From NCBI GenBank assembly GCA_016718825.1, contig JADKCL010000011.1, positions 183,927-247,926 on the forward strand: 64,000 bases of DNA, written 5' to 3'. Shown here in pieces: positions 8,877 to 17,017 of the stretch (positions are counted from its first letter, which is position 1; each line of letters opens with the position of its first letter). Below the pieces are notes generated by a model. It did not search any database and was not told where the DNA came from. It saw nothing but the letters and a program-made list of their open reading frames with translations. The translations under genes were made by a program, and so were the position numbers. The stretch comes from Bacteroidota bacterium (lineage in GTDB: Bacteria; Bacteroidota; Bacteroidia; J057; JADKCL01).

Positions 8877-10759
8877 ACCCTGAATTTGATTGTGTTCTCG
8901 ATTCCGCGCAGGGCTTTGATCACCTCGGTATCGTATTTTTTGTTGATGTCCGTGATCACATAGCCGATGGTCTCGTTGGTCTTGAGGTATTGGCCTTCGA
9001 TATTGCAACCGTGGGCGGACAAAACCTGGTTGATTTGCGCCAATATGCCGGGAACGTTGCGGTGGATGTGCAACAGGCGATGCACATTGGCCATGAGCGG
9101 AAGTTGCAGGTGCGGGAAATTGACCGACATGAATGAATTGCCGGTGTTGATGTAGTTGATGAGCTTGTCGGGCACATAGGCCGCGATGTCCATCTGCGCT
9201 TCGGTGGTGCTGCCGCCCACGTGCGGCGTCAAAATCACATTCGGAATTCCTTGCAATTCGGTTTCGAAGGGGTCGTCGTTGCTTGCAGGTTCCTTGGGGA
9301 ATACGTCCACGCCGGCTCCACGGAGCTTGCCTGATTTGAGGGCCTTGGCCAAGGCCTTGACATCGACAACAAAGCCGCGGCTCAGGTTGAGCAAAATGGC
9401 GCCATCTTTCATCATGGCAATTTCCTTTTCGCCAAAAAAGTCCCGGTTGCTCATATCGCCATCGACATGCAGCGACACGATATCGGCGGTTTTGAGCAAG
9501 GCACGCAGGTTGGTCATGCGCTGCGCGTTGCCAAGGGCAAGTTTGTCGACCTTGTCAAAAAAGATCACCTTCATGCCCAGACCTTCGGCGAGCACACTCA
9601 ATTGCGATCCGATATTGCCATAGCCGACGATGCCGAGGGTTTTTCCGCGAATCTCATTGCTGTTGTTGGCGCTTTTGTCCCAGATGCCGCGGTGCGTGAG
9701 ACGGTCTTTCTCGGGAATGCCGCGCATGAGCAGGATGATCTCGCCGATGACGAGTTCGACGACGCTGCGCGTATTGCTGTAAGGCGCATTGAAGACGGCG
9801 ACACCGCGCTCCAAGCTCGCTTCCAAGTCGATTTGGTTGGTGCCGATGCAAAAGGCACCGATTGCGGCGAGCCGGTCGGCAGCGGCCAAGACCTTTTTGG
9901 TGACCCGGGTTTTGGACCGGATGCCCAAAATGCTCACGCCTTTGATCGCTTCGCAAAGCTCATCCTCGCTCAAGGCCTTGGTCAGGCGCTCGACTTGATA
10001 GCCTTCGCTGCGCATCGCCTCCTCTGCTTGCGCGTGGATGTTCTCGAGCAGCAGCACCCGGATGCGGTTTTTGGGATAGCTGATCTCCATCGGGAGATTG
10101 TTGTGGTAGAGGAATTCGTCGAGGCTCGGCGTGACATGATCGGCGTTGGAACTTGCACTTTCGCGGTCAATATTTTCCGTGAAGGCAAAAAACTTGACCT
10201 TCTCTCCACCAAACTTCATCTGATAGTCGGTGTAGCCATCTCCAACGACGAAAATTTCGCCTTTGAGGCCTAACGCTTCGAGTTGTTTAACCTTACCGCC
10301 GGATTGGGACAACACATTCGCCTTGTCAAAGCCGTTGATGTTGCCCTTTTTGTCAAAGGTGAATGTATTTCCGAAGACACGATCCGCCGGAATGCCAAAA
10401 TCAGCCACGATCGGTACGATAAACTCTTTGAATCCGGCTGAAATCACGTAAATCTTGTCGCGATTGGCGGTAAAAAAGGTCTGATTCCGGGAAATGGACT
10501 TGGAAACCTTCTTTCTAAGTCTGCGAATGAGCTTTTCCAGATGCTCCGAATTGGCTTCGATGATCGACAGACGCTTGCGGAGGCCATCCGTGAAGGAAAT
10601 TTTGCCCTCGATGCCCAAGTCCGTGATTTCGCGAATTTCTTGAATTGCCTTTTCGCGGTTTTTGCTACCCTTGAGGGAGATTTCCGCCAATTCTTCCAAT
10701 GCCTCGACTTGCACAAAGGTGCTGTCAAAGTCGAATACATAATACTGCTGCTCTGCCAT
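8867..10759 (-). CDS. Bifunctional phosphoserine phosphatase / D-3-phosphoglycerate dehydrogenase (SerB-SerA fusion)
   Basis: The single 630-residue frame encodes two enzymes. Residues 1 to about 215 are a HAD phosphatase: the DxD nucleophile motif is FDFDST (D10, D12), with the metal-binding segment VVGDGYTD near 190. From about 232 to 540 is a D-2-hydroxyacid dehydrogenase with the NAD-binding motif GIVGYGNIGS, the catalytic Arg in NLSRGFVVD and the catalytic His in LTPHVGG. The last 80 residues are an ACT domain (RNVPGILAQINQVL), the usual serine-feedback module of SerA. The protein would catalyse the first and third steps of serine synthesis, with SerC encoded 460 bases downstream supplying the second. 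The start MAEQQYYVFDFD is fixed by the phosphatase N terminus. Confidence 0.93.
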   Translation of the reverse strand: MAEQQYYVFDFDSTFVQVEALEELAEISLKGSKNREKAIQEIREITDLGIEGKISFTDGLRKRLSIIEANSEHLEKLIRRLRKKVSKSISRNQTFFTANRDKIYVISAGFKEFIVPIVADFGIPADRVFGNTFTFDKKGNINGFDKANVLSQSGGKVKQLEALGLKGEIFVVGDGYTDYQMKFGGEKVKFFAFTENIDRESASSNADHVTPSLDEFLYHNNLPMEISYPKNRIRVLLLENIHAQAEEAMRSEGYQVERLTKALSEDELCEAIKGVSILGIRSKTRVTKKVLAAADRLAAIGAFCIGTNQIDLEASLERGVAVFNAPYSNTRSVVELVIGEIILLMRGIPEKDRLTHRGIWDKSANNSNEIRGKTLGIVGYGNIGSQLSVLAEGLGMKVIFFDKVDKLALGNAQRMTNLRALLKTADIVSLHVDGDMSNRDFFGEKEIAMMKDGAILLNLSRGFVVDVKALAKALKSGKLRGAGVDVFPKEPASNDDPFETELQGIPNVILTPHVGGSTTEAQMDIAAYVPDKLINYINTGNSFMSVNFPHLQLPLMANVHRLLHIHRNVPGILAQINQVLSAHGCNIEGQYLKTNETIGYVITDINKKYDTEVIKALRGIENTIKFRVLY

Positions 10760-10868
10760 TGATCCCTTTCAAAAATTTAAGGGCGCAATTTAGCAAAAGG
10801 TCTGTCGGAATGGTCAACCAAGTCCGAGATTCAAGTGAGGCTATGAAATCCGAAAGAAAGCGTGGCTG

Positions 10869-11456
10869 TCAACCTCCAAAATCAGGATCGATCGGTGCAG
10901 GCTTGATCACCTTTTTGTAGACATGCAATTTCAGCCGCGGACCGATGTTATAGTGTTTTCTTGAGAATGCCCAAGCGATGATGCTGCCCAACAGCACCAC
11001 CGGCCCGAAGATCACCACGGCCAACGCGCCCAAAGCAGCGAGCGTCCACTCCCACCAAGTCGAGAGCTTGCCGGTGAGCATTGCCCGACCAAACAGCCAT
11101 CCCAAAATCCCTAGCCCGCAGGCTACCAAGAACAAAATAAATCCGGCAAAGAGCGTTTCCCCCTCAAGGCGGGTGTTGAGTTCGGTGACGGAGGAGATGG
11201 GGACCGCTGTTTCCCCGATGACCACCGTGGAATCTTGAATACTTTTGATTTTGCCGTGGACCATTTTTGACCCCTTTCCTTGTCGAATCGCGAGTTTGTC
11301 TCCGACGCCCACGGAAGTCATCGTTTTGTAATGCTCTCCTTGGGTCCGCACCTCAAGGTAGGTCGTGCTGCTCTCTGGCTGGGACTGACCTAAAAGCAAG
11401 GAAAATAGCGAAAGTGAAAAAATGAAGGTCAAGCCGACCAATTGAAGCCTTTTCAT
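10869..11456 (-). CDS. Tandem paralogue 3: secreted small domain plus C-terminal membrane segments, unknown function
   Basis: The 195-residue protein has a signal peptide, a conserved QSQPES motif at the mature N terminus, a short beta-rich domain of about 75 residues with the pattern VGDKLAIRQGK and IKSIQDSTVVI, two strongly hydrophobic segments (about 105-165) and a basic tail containing YNIGPRLKL. The two upstream genes share this plan and motif order, so the three look like products of tandem duplication. I do not recognise the family. The start at 11456 (MKRLQLVG) matches the MKR start of the two paralogues; an ATG two codons earlier is also possible. Confidence 0.7.
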   Translation of the reverse strand: MKRLQLVGLTFIFSLSLFSLLLGQSQPESSTTYLEVRTQGEHYKTMTSVGVGDKLAIRQGKGSKMVHGKIKSIQDSTVVIGETAVPISSVTELNTRLEGETLFAGFILFLVACGLGILGWLFGRAMLTGKLSTWWEWTLAALGALAVVIFGPVVLLGSIIAWAFSRKHYNIGPRLKLHVYKKVIKPAPIDPDFGG

Positions 11457-11506
11457 GAACATCTATTGAGAGTTGAAGGGATTGTCGATCATTTTAGCGC
11501 ACCTGT

Positions 11507-12061
11507 TTATTTTGAAAAACGGGTTCCCAATTTCCATTGGTAACCGAGATGGTAAAATTTGGTACTCACCGCAAGCAACACAATTCCCACGATCAATCCC
11601 GTAGGCATTGCCAGCGTGGCTGGTATCGATACAAGGACCAATAAAAGTGCGGTGACAAAAAGCAGTGCCGGATTCATGTAAAATGCAAACACACATGCGA
11701 GCAAAAACCAAAACGCCAGAATCGCGGCTACGGAAGCAATCAACGTGATTTTGCCCGCCTTGTGGAGGTCCTTGCGTTGTACGCCGATGCGATCGATGTA
11801 CTTGAGATCCACAAAATCACCCGAAATAATCAACGCACTGTCCATCACAACATCGAGCCTTTGATCGCGGTAAGTGCGCGGGTCATGCCGATAGTTGACG
11901 GTAAGCGCACTGCCGACGGGCACTTCGATGGTATCGCGCGCCGACTGCAAGAGCAATGTGCCTGTTGCAGATTCAGGTTCTGTTTGGGCAAACAATCCGT
12001 TGGCAGAGGTCCAAAACCAAGCCGCAAAGAAAACGAGCCGAATGAACAACCATCTTTTCAT
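11507..12061 (-). CDS. Tandem paralogue 2: secreted small domain plus C-terminal membrane segments, unknown function
   Basis: The 184-residue product has a signal peptide (MKRWLFIRL to GLFAQ), the motif QTEPESATG, a beta-rich domain (PVGSALTVNYR, then LDVVMDSALIISG and VDLKYIDRIGVQ), two hydrophobic segments separated by a short turn and the tail motif FYHLGYQWKLG. It shares the order of elements with its neighbours on both sides. It has no enzyme signature; the small domain before the membrane helices could be a periplasmic binding module (inference). It lies 44 bases upstream of paralogue 3 and 71 bases downstream of paralogue 1. Confidence 0.7.
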   Translation of the reverse strand: MKRWLFIRLVFFAAWFWTSANGLFAQTEPESATGTLLLQSARDTIEVPVGSALTVNYRHDPRTYRDQRLDVVMDSALIISGDFVDLKYIDRIGVQRKDLHKAGKITLIASVAAILAFWFLLACVFAFYMNPALLFVTALLLVLVSIPATLAMPTGLIVGIVLLAVSTKFYHLGYQWKLGTRFSK

Positions 12062-12085
12062 GGAAAATCCAGATACATTGATTCA

Positions 12086-12093
12086 CAAAGGTA
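12086..12093 (-). promoter_or_regulatory. Candidate -7 promoter element for paralogue 2
   Basis: TACCTTTG on the minus strand matches TAnnTTTG and lies 24 bases before the start codon. I do not find a good TTG partner 19-21 bases upstream, so this is a half-supported promoter. Confidence 0.35.
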
Positions 12094-12132
12094 AACAGGA
12101 AATGAAAGGAGTGGTCCTCCCTTTTATTTGCA

Positions 12133-12681
12133 CTATTTTTCTGCCTTGGGTGCAATCCGAAGTTTCCATGCTTTTCCTAAATCGTAGCGCTTGCTGCCAG
12201 TTGCCATTCGAATCAAACCGATCAGGATCAAAATGGGCAACAGAACAAATGTGACCAGGAGTAAAAGTACGAGTGCCACCCTGCCGCCACTTCCTGAGCC
12301 GCCACGCCATTCGCGCATCCCCAATAAGAATAGAACAAGAAAAATGGGGAGTGCGATCAAGCTTCGTACCGTCATTCCAACGCCTTGGGGTCTTTTTTTT
12401 CCTTTCTTGACCACCAAAACCTCCAAACTGTCCACGGGCAATTGCTGTCCGGCGATGGTAATCGAGCCCTCTTGCACGGATTCGAGTCTTCCTTTCTTTT
12501 GGACTTCGCCGCCCTTGAGTTGGTAATCCAAGCGCTGCCCGACCTTTATTTCGCGCTGATCGTCACCTTGTTGCGTCTCGATGAATAGCGCAGAACTCTC
12601 TGGCTCTGTTTGTCCAACGGCATTCAAATGCCAAACCAAAAGGCAAAAAATGCCGACAATCTTTGGGGAGATCCTTTTCAT
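12133..12681 (-). CDS. Tandem paralogue 1: secreted small domain plus C-terminal membrane segments, unknown function
   Basis: The 182-residue product has a signal peptide (MKRISPKIV to AVGQ), the motif QTEPESSALF, a beta-rich domain with VGQRLDYQLKGG, LESVQEGSITIAGQQ and VDSLEVLVVKKGKK, then two hydrophobic segments around a Gly/Ser-rich loop, and the tail motif RYDLGKAWKLR. Conservation with paralogues 2 and 3 is strongest at the mature N terminus and the last 20 residues. It is transcribed divergently from dtd. Function is unknown. Confidence 0.7.
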   Translation of the reverse strand: MKRISPKIVGIFCLLVWHLNAVGQTEPESSALFIETQQGDDQREIKVGQRLDYQLKGGEVQKKGRLESVQEGSITIAGQQLPVDSLEVLVVKKGKKRPQGVGMTVRSLIALPIFLVLFLLGMREWRGGSGSGGRVALVLLLLVTFVLLPILILIGLIRMATGSKRYDLGKAWKLRIAPKAEK

Positions 12682-12747
12682 GGGCTGAAAATGCGCATTT
12701 TTTCATCAATTGAGTGATAACTTCATACCCAAAATCATGAAATTACC

Positions 12748-13203
12748 ATGCGTGCCGTCATCCAACGAGTGAAACATGCCAACGTCAAGGTTGCAGGGAC
12801 TACCATCGGCGAAATTGGCCATGGTTTGCTGGTTTTGTTGGGCATTACCCATGACGATGGCTTCAGTGACAACGATTGGATGCTCAAAAAGCTGCTTCAG
12901 TTGCGGATTTTCAACGATGCGGATGGAAAAATGAACCTTTCGGTGACGGATGTTGCGGGGAGCATCCTTGTTGTCTCGCAGTTTACGTTGTACGCCGATG
13001 CCAAGAAGGGCAACCGTCCGAGTTATATCCGCTCGGCACCGCCTGCCATTTCGATTCCATTGTATGACAATTTCGTCGCCGACCTCCAAGCACGGTTTAC
13101 CGGCAAGGTAGCTACAGGAGAATTTGGCGCCATGATGGATGTCGAATTGCTCAATGACGGCCCGGTGACGATCATCCTGGACTCACGCCAACAAGATTTT
13201 TAG
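12748..13203 (+). CDS. dtd: D-aminoacyl-tRNA deacylase
   Basis: This 151-residue protein has the usual length and the diagnostic DTD motifs: N-terminal MRAVIQRVKHA, the active-site segment SQFTLYAD (about 76-83) and the C-terminal NDGPVTI (about 137-143) containing the Gly-Pro pair that excludes L-aminoacyl substrates. It hydrolyses D-amino acids mischarged on tRNA in the cytoplasm. It is followed after 6 bases by a membrane glycosyltransferase, so it heads a co-directional group, although no functional link to that gene is evident. Confidence 0.95.
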   Translation: MRAVIQRVKHANVKVAGTTIGEIGHGLLVLLGITHDDGFSDNDWMLKKLLQLRIFNDADGKMNLSVTDVAGSILVVSQFTLYADAKKGNRPSYIRSAPPAISIPLYDNFVADLQARFTGKVATGEFGAMMDVELLNDGPVTIILDSRQQDF

Positions 13204-13209
13204 GCATAT

Positions 13210-14553
13210 ATGTTTCGCCGACGCACCATATTGAGCCATTTACTTGACCAAGAATATTCTTGGCTCAGGATCATGTTGCTTGCCTTGGGATTACGGCTTA
13301 CTCTGCTGGGGCTCCTTGCCGACGACCCCTTGGTGGGAGACAGCCTGCAATACCAGCTTGTCGCAGAGAGGCTCGTTCACCAGGGGGAAATTGACACCTA
13401 TTGGCCGCCCGGCATGCCCTTGTATCTGTCAGGGATCATGAAAGTTTTTGGCGAATCAACGATTTGGCTTCGTTTGGCCATGTTGCCTTGGTTTATTTGG
13501 CTCTGCCATCGGTTCTACGCATTGGCCTACCGCCTGCACAGTCGACCTGCTGCAAATCTTGGTTTGCTTCTGCTTGCTGTCTTCCCTGCCATGATCCACC
13601 AATCGGTTGAGCCGCTCAGTTATCTTCCCGCAGCAGCCTTGTTGTTGGCACTTTTTGACTTGATGCAACGTTACTTGGATCAGCGACGCCGAGGGCAACT
13701 CCTGCGAATGGGCATCTGTTTGGGACTGCTGATCCTTTTCCGACCATCTGCCATGCTTTTCCTTTTCGGTTTGCCCGCCTTGATTTTGATTCGACGGAAA
13801 AAATTCCTTCCGGGGCTTACCTTGACTGTTGTGACCTTGCTGGTTGTCGGCAGTTGGGTTTTTGTTGCGAGCCGCGACGCTGGTCGTTGGATACCTGTCA
13901 ATGAGGCCAATGCACGGAATCTCTACCTTGGCAACAATGCATGGACGCCAGAATACAAAACTTGGTACTATGGTAGTCATTGGACGGGAGATCCGGCCCT
14001 GCCGTTGGGGTTCAGGCAACAATTGGACACACTGGATCATCTTCCCGCAAAGGAGCGCGGCAGGGCTTTTACCCGAATGGCGATCCAGGAGATGAAGCAA
14101 AATCCAGCCAGATTCTTCTGGCGAACGGGATCGCGCATCCGCACCTTGCTGGCGTTTGACAGCTTTGCGGGAACACGGTTGATCAAGGCAGGAAATGAAT
14201 CGCCCTACTTGGGCTATGCCGTTTTGGCGATGGACGGCCTGATCTACACCACGATTCTGCTCTGCAGCCTGGCCTTTTTGTTTTCCGCTGCCCGCCGGGA
14301 AATGCCGGGTCGCGACATTGCCTTGGTCTCCGGATTCCTGTTCATTTATGCATTGCCCTACTTGTTTTCTTTTTCCCATCCGACCTACCACCTCCCTATG
14401 GTGCCGCTGATGCTGCTTTTTGGCAGTATTTGGGGGCAAGTTTTTTTGCATGGCGGCCTCAAAATTCCGGCATTGCGACGTACTTGGCTCACTTGGCTGA
14501 TCCTCCTTCTGGCATTGGGGATACAGATCGAATGGGTCATTCGGATGGTTTGA
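13210..14553 (+). CDS. GT-C fold membrane glycosyltransferase (GT39/ArnT-like)
   Basis: The 447-residue protein has about ten hydrophobic helices and an early loop with acidic residues after the first helix (LLADDPLVGDSLQYQ), the hallmark position of the catalytic Asp in GT-C enzymes using polyprenyl-phosphate sugars. The segment YWPPGMPLYLSGIMKVFG matches the Pro-rich loop of this superfamily. A large soluble loop lies between about 230 and 310. It probably transfers a lipid-linked sugar at the outer face of the inner membrane; acceptor and sugar are unknown. It sits between dtd and mazG with short spacers. Confidence 0.75.
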   Translation: MFRRRTILSHLLDQEYSWLRIMLLALGLRLTLLGLLADDPLVGDSLQYQLVAERLVHQGEIDTYWPPGMPLYLSGIMKVFGESTIWLRLAMLPWFIWLCHRFYALAYRLHSRPAANLGLLLLAVFPAMIHQSVEPLSYLPAAALLLALFDLMQRYLDQRRRGQLLRMGICLGLLILFRPSAMLFLFGLPALILIRRKKFLPGLTLTVVTLLVVGSWVFVASRDAGRWIPVNEANARNLYLGNNAWTPEYKTWYYGSHWTGDPALPLGFRQQLDTLDHLPAKERGRAFTRMAIQEMKQNPARFFWRTGSRIRTLLAFDSFAGTRLIKAGNESPYLGYAVLAMDGLIYTTILLCSLAFLFSAARREMPGRDIALVSGFLFIYALPYLFSFSHPTYHLPMVPLMLLFGSIWGQVFLHGGLKIPALRRTWLTWLILLLALGIQIEWVIRMV

Positions 14554-14583
14554 ACCGATTCCCTTCACCCAAAATCAATAAAA

Positions 14584-14910
14584 ATGACATTGCACGAAGC
14601 ACAGGAAACCGTGGACCTTTGGATCAAAGAATACGGCGTGCGCTATTTCTCGGAACTCACCAACATGGCGATGTTGACAGAGGAGGTCGGCGAAGTCGCA
14701 CGCATCATCGCCCGACAATACGGCGACCAAAGCTTCAAGCCCAGCGACCGCGACAAGCAGCTCGACGACGAACTTGCAGACGTGCTATTCGTCTTGATTT
14801 GCCTCGCCAACCAAACCGGCATTGATTTGGAGGCAGCATTTCGACGGAACCTTGAGAAAAAAACGGCGCGTGACAGCCATCGACACAAGGACAACGAAAA
14901 GCTGCACTAG
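14584..14910 (+). CDS. MazG-like nucleotide pyrophosphohydrolase
   Basis: This 108-residue single-domain MazG protein has the metal-binding motif EEVGEVAR (about 35-42) followed by DDELADVLF (about 61-69), the EExxE...ExxD arrangement of all-alpha NTP pyrophosphatases. Proteins of this size hydrolyse nucleoside triphosphates to monophosphates and clear non-canonical or damaged nucleotides. It is 30 bases downstream of the glycosyltransferase, on the same strand. Substrate preference is not visible from sequence. Confidence 0.88.
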   Translation: MTLHEAQETVDLWIKEYGVRYFSELTNMAMLTEEVGEVARIIARQYGDQSFKPSDRDKQLDDELADVLFVLICLANQTGIDLEAAFRRNLEKKTARDSHRHKDNEKLH

Positions 14911-14986
14911 CCACGTTGCTTTCAACTGTGGTGGAAAAATCCCTGGATTGACCAACATTCGTGGAAAATCCGGACTCCTGTTTCTG

Positions 14987-14994
14987 TATTTTTG
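14987..14994 (+). promoter_or_regulatory. Candidate -7 promoter element for the DUF937 gene
   Basis: TATTTTTG matches TAnnTTTG exactly. It lies 41 bases upstream of the chosen start at 15036 and 26 bases downstream of the alternative start at 14961, which argues for the shorter protein. A clear TTG box upstream is missing. Confidence 0.45.
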
Positions 14995-15035
14995 CCGCTT
15001 CAAAAGTTCACTCTTTCAAAAAACAACATAAGAAA

Positions 15036-15749
15036 ATGACAATCTTCAACATCTACAGCGGTCAATTGGGCGAGCAACAATTTGCGGTCATTGCCCAGAG
15101 CATCGGTTCTACCAAGGATCAGGCTGTCATCGGTTCCAGTTTGATCGTGCCCATCTTGGTGAGCGCCATGGCGCGCAATACGCGTAGCGAAGCCGGTGCA
15201 AATGCCCTTGCCAATGAGCTGGACCGCGACCACGACGGCAGCATCCTCACGAAGATCGCGGCACTTTATGCCAATCCCGCGATTGGCCATGGCGATGTGC
15301 AGCTTGCTTCAATCTTGGGCAACCACCGCGCCGAGGCAGAACAATTGGTCAGCAAAGAAAGCGGATTGAGTGCCTCTGCGACCACCAAGCTTTTCCTGAT
15401 CACGACCCCCTTGGTTTTGGGGATGATCGGTATGAAGAAACGTCAAGACAAAATCAATGCTGCGCTTCTTTCCAAAATGCTGAATGACTACGCAGCCATT
15501 CACGAGCGTGAGGAAAGCGGCGAAGAAGAGCCACAGGCTGAAGCTTCAGGCATGGGTGGCTTCCTCAACAATATCCCGGGCTTGTCGGGCATTACAAGCA
15601 AGCTCGGACCGGTTACCGGCTTGCTCAAAAGCGGAAACTTCTCTGGCATCGGCAAGATGATCACCGGTCTTTTGGACAAGAACCAGGACGGTAGCGTCAT
15701 GGATGACATCCAGGGCATGGCCGGCGGATTTTTGAGCGGAAAAAAATAG
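15036..15749 (+). CDS. DUF937 domain protein
   Basis: The 237-residue protein starts MTIFNIYSGQLGEQQ and shows the DUF937 pattern of short alanine-rich helices with Asp-rich turns. Two turns, DRDHDGS (about 59-65) and DKNQDGSVMDD (near 215), resemble EF-hand-like calcium loops. A hydrophobic helix (LFLITTPLVLGMIGM) lies in the middle and a Gly-rich stretch follows. Function of the family is unknown. The longer upstream extension is rejected because a -7 promoter element falls inside it. A strong intrinsic terminator follows, so this is a single-gene transcript. Confidence 0.8.
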   Translation: MTIFNIYSGQLGEQQFAVIAQSIGSTKDQAVIGSSLIVPILVSAMARNTRSEAGANALANELDRDHDGSILTKIAALYANPAIGHGDVQLASILGNHRAEAEQLVSKESGLSASATTKLFLITTPLVLGMIGMKKRQDKINAALLSKMLNDYAAIHEREESGEEEPQAEASGMGGFLNNIPGLSGITSKLGPVTGLLKSGNFSGIGKMITGLLDKNQDGSVMDDIQGMAGGFLSGKK

Positions 15750-15777
15750 TCTGCTTTCTTGGGCAGCGATGAAGTAC

Positions 15778-15814
15778 GCACCGCAAGGAATTCCATTCTT
15801 GCGGTGCGTTTTTT
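15778..15814 (+). terminator. Rho-independent terminator after the DUF937 gene
   Basis: A perfect 10-bp stem (GCACCGCAAG at 15778-15787 with CTTGCGGTGC at 15798-15807), 10-base loop and a run of six T (15809-15814). Confidence 0.9.
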
Positions 15815-15847
15815 GATCTCCGCATATTGCTTTGTATCCTACATTTG
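15812..15847 (+). promoter_or_regulatory. Promoter of the nucleotidyltransferase gene
   Basis: The -7 element TACATTTG (15840-15847) matches the consensus. A TTTG at 15812-15815 lies 24 bases upstream, slightly longer than ideal. The position supports the start at 15871 and excludes the ATG at 15832. Confidence 0.5.
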
Positions 15848-15870
15848 CAACTTCAACCCATTTCGAAGCT

Positions 15871-16683
15871 ATGATCGAAATCCAACCGATTGGCGAATTT
15901 TACGAAGTCGATGCAGCCGGCAACCTGATCAATCCATGCTCCATGGACAATATCCCTTTGCCGCAACGCGCCTTGATCAGGGAGTTGGGTATCCAATACA
16001 GGATGCATCTGGGCAACAGCTTGCTCGGCCTCTACCTTCGGGGATCGGTTCCGGCGGGCAAGGCCATTCCAGGGGTTTCGGACCTGGATGTTTTGGGGCT
16101 GCTGAAATGGCATCCACATCAGCCATTCATTCGCTGGGAAAGGCCAAGTTTTGCGGACGAAGCTGACGATGCATTGCGCAATCATTACCAAAATCTCACC
16201 AACATCGACCATGCCATTGCTCACCACGATCCGACCTTCCCTGGCAGAAATCTCAGCGTAAAAATGGTGCTCAAAACCCAATCACTGTGTGTTTGGGGGC
16301 AAGATGTCATTCCCGGCATTCCAGACTTCAAAGTTGGCAAAGACCTCTGCATGAATCAAAAATGGGTCGCTCCCATCCTGGATACCTGGAATGACTTGGA
16401 AAACGAATGGCCTTCACAGGCCTCCAAAATCGATTTCATCCGCACCTGTTGCAAAACATTGATTCGTTCCGGGTTTGAGTTGATCATGATGGCTGAGGGT
16501 AAGTACACCCAAGATCTCTACCCTTGCTACAAGGCATTTTCCAAACATTTTCCAGCCAAGGCGGAATTCATGCGACAGGTTTTGCTCCTGTTCTTGAATC
16601 CTGTGGCCATGCAGCACCAAGCCGACAGGATTTTCAATGCCATCGGTCCATGGTTGCGCAACGAAATTGACGTCAAGTCCTAG
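15871..16683 (+). CDS. Nucleotidyltransferase-fold protein
   Basis: This 270-residue protein has the pol-beta superfamily signature LYLRGSVPAG followed by SDLDVLGL, that is, the GS motif and the DxD metal site, at about residues 50-75. The helical C-terminal part (about 150-270) resembles the extra domain of aminoglycoside-type and stand-alone nucleotidyltransferases. It presumably transfers a nucleotide to a small molecule or protein; the substrate is unknown. No HEPN partner adjoins it, so it is not an obvious MNT/HEPN toxin-antitoxin. It is bounded by the DUF937 terminator upstream and another terminator downstream. Confidence 0.75.
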   Translation: MIEIQPIGEFYEVDAAGNLINPCSMDNIPLPQRALIRELGIQYRMHLGNSLLGLYLRGSVPAGKAIPGVSDLDVLGLLKWHPHQPFIRWERPSFADEADDALRNHYQNLTNIDHAIAHHDPTFPGRNLSVKMVLKTQSLCVWGQDVIPGIPDFKVGKDLCMNQKWVAPILDTWNDLENEWPSQASKIDFIRTCCKTLIRSGFELIMMAEGKYTQDLYPCYKAFSKHFPAKAEFMRQVLLLFLNPVAMQHQADRIFNAIGPWLRNEIDVKS

Positions 16684-17017
16684 AATTCCCTTCTGTTCAA
16701 GCATTTAGTCGTTGACTTTTGGGCATTCGACGAAATTTTGAATGACTTTTCTCCTTTCCATCCGAATGTTGCATCAGGATTGAAGCTACGCACCTGCTGA
16801 TCAAGCAGTGGTCTTGCCAAGGTCACTGTAGGTAGATGCTCATACATAGTTGGATTGTTGGATAGATGACCGGATCCCGTTTGGATCCGGTTTTTTTGTG
16901 GCCTTTCCTGGGCATGGCAGCATGGATACTTTCCACTCCGCTGCGGTAATCCCCACATTTCCACAATTTTGTCTAAATTGCATTCAGTATCGGTAATCCA
17001 AATACTTCAAGCTTCAC
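16684..17017. other. Intergenic region after the nucleotidyltransferase
   Basis: Apart from the terminator at 16869-16897 and a short hairpin without T tail (CTGCT and AGCAG arms, 16794-16808), I see no gene. The part after 16900 must hold the promoter of the lipoprotein hydrolase. Confidence 0.6.
16869..16897 (+). terminator. Rho-independent terminator
   Basis: A perfect 9-bp stem (ACCGGATCC at 16869-16877 with GGATCCGGT at 16883-16891), a 5-base loop and seven T (16891-16897). It is 186 bases after the nucleotidyltransferase stop, leaving a long 3' untranslated region. Confidence 0.85.

Noticed and set aside
13456..14568. 370-residue minus-strand frame
   Set aside because: Antisense to the GT-C glycosyltransferase; its Gln/His-rich composition is typical of the complement of membrane helices.
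15871..16683. MNT/HEPN toxin-antitoxin pair
   Set aside because: The nucleotidyltransferase has no adjacent HEPN gene and is bounded by terminators.
16794..16808. CTGCT/AGCAG hairpin as regulatory RNA
   Set aside because: The stem is only 5 bp and no conserved riboswitch core is visible around it.
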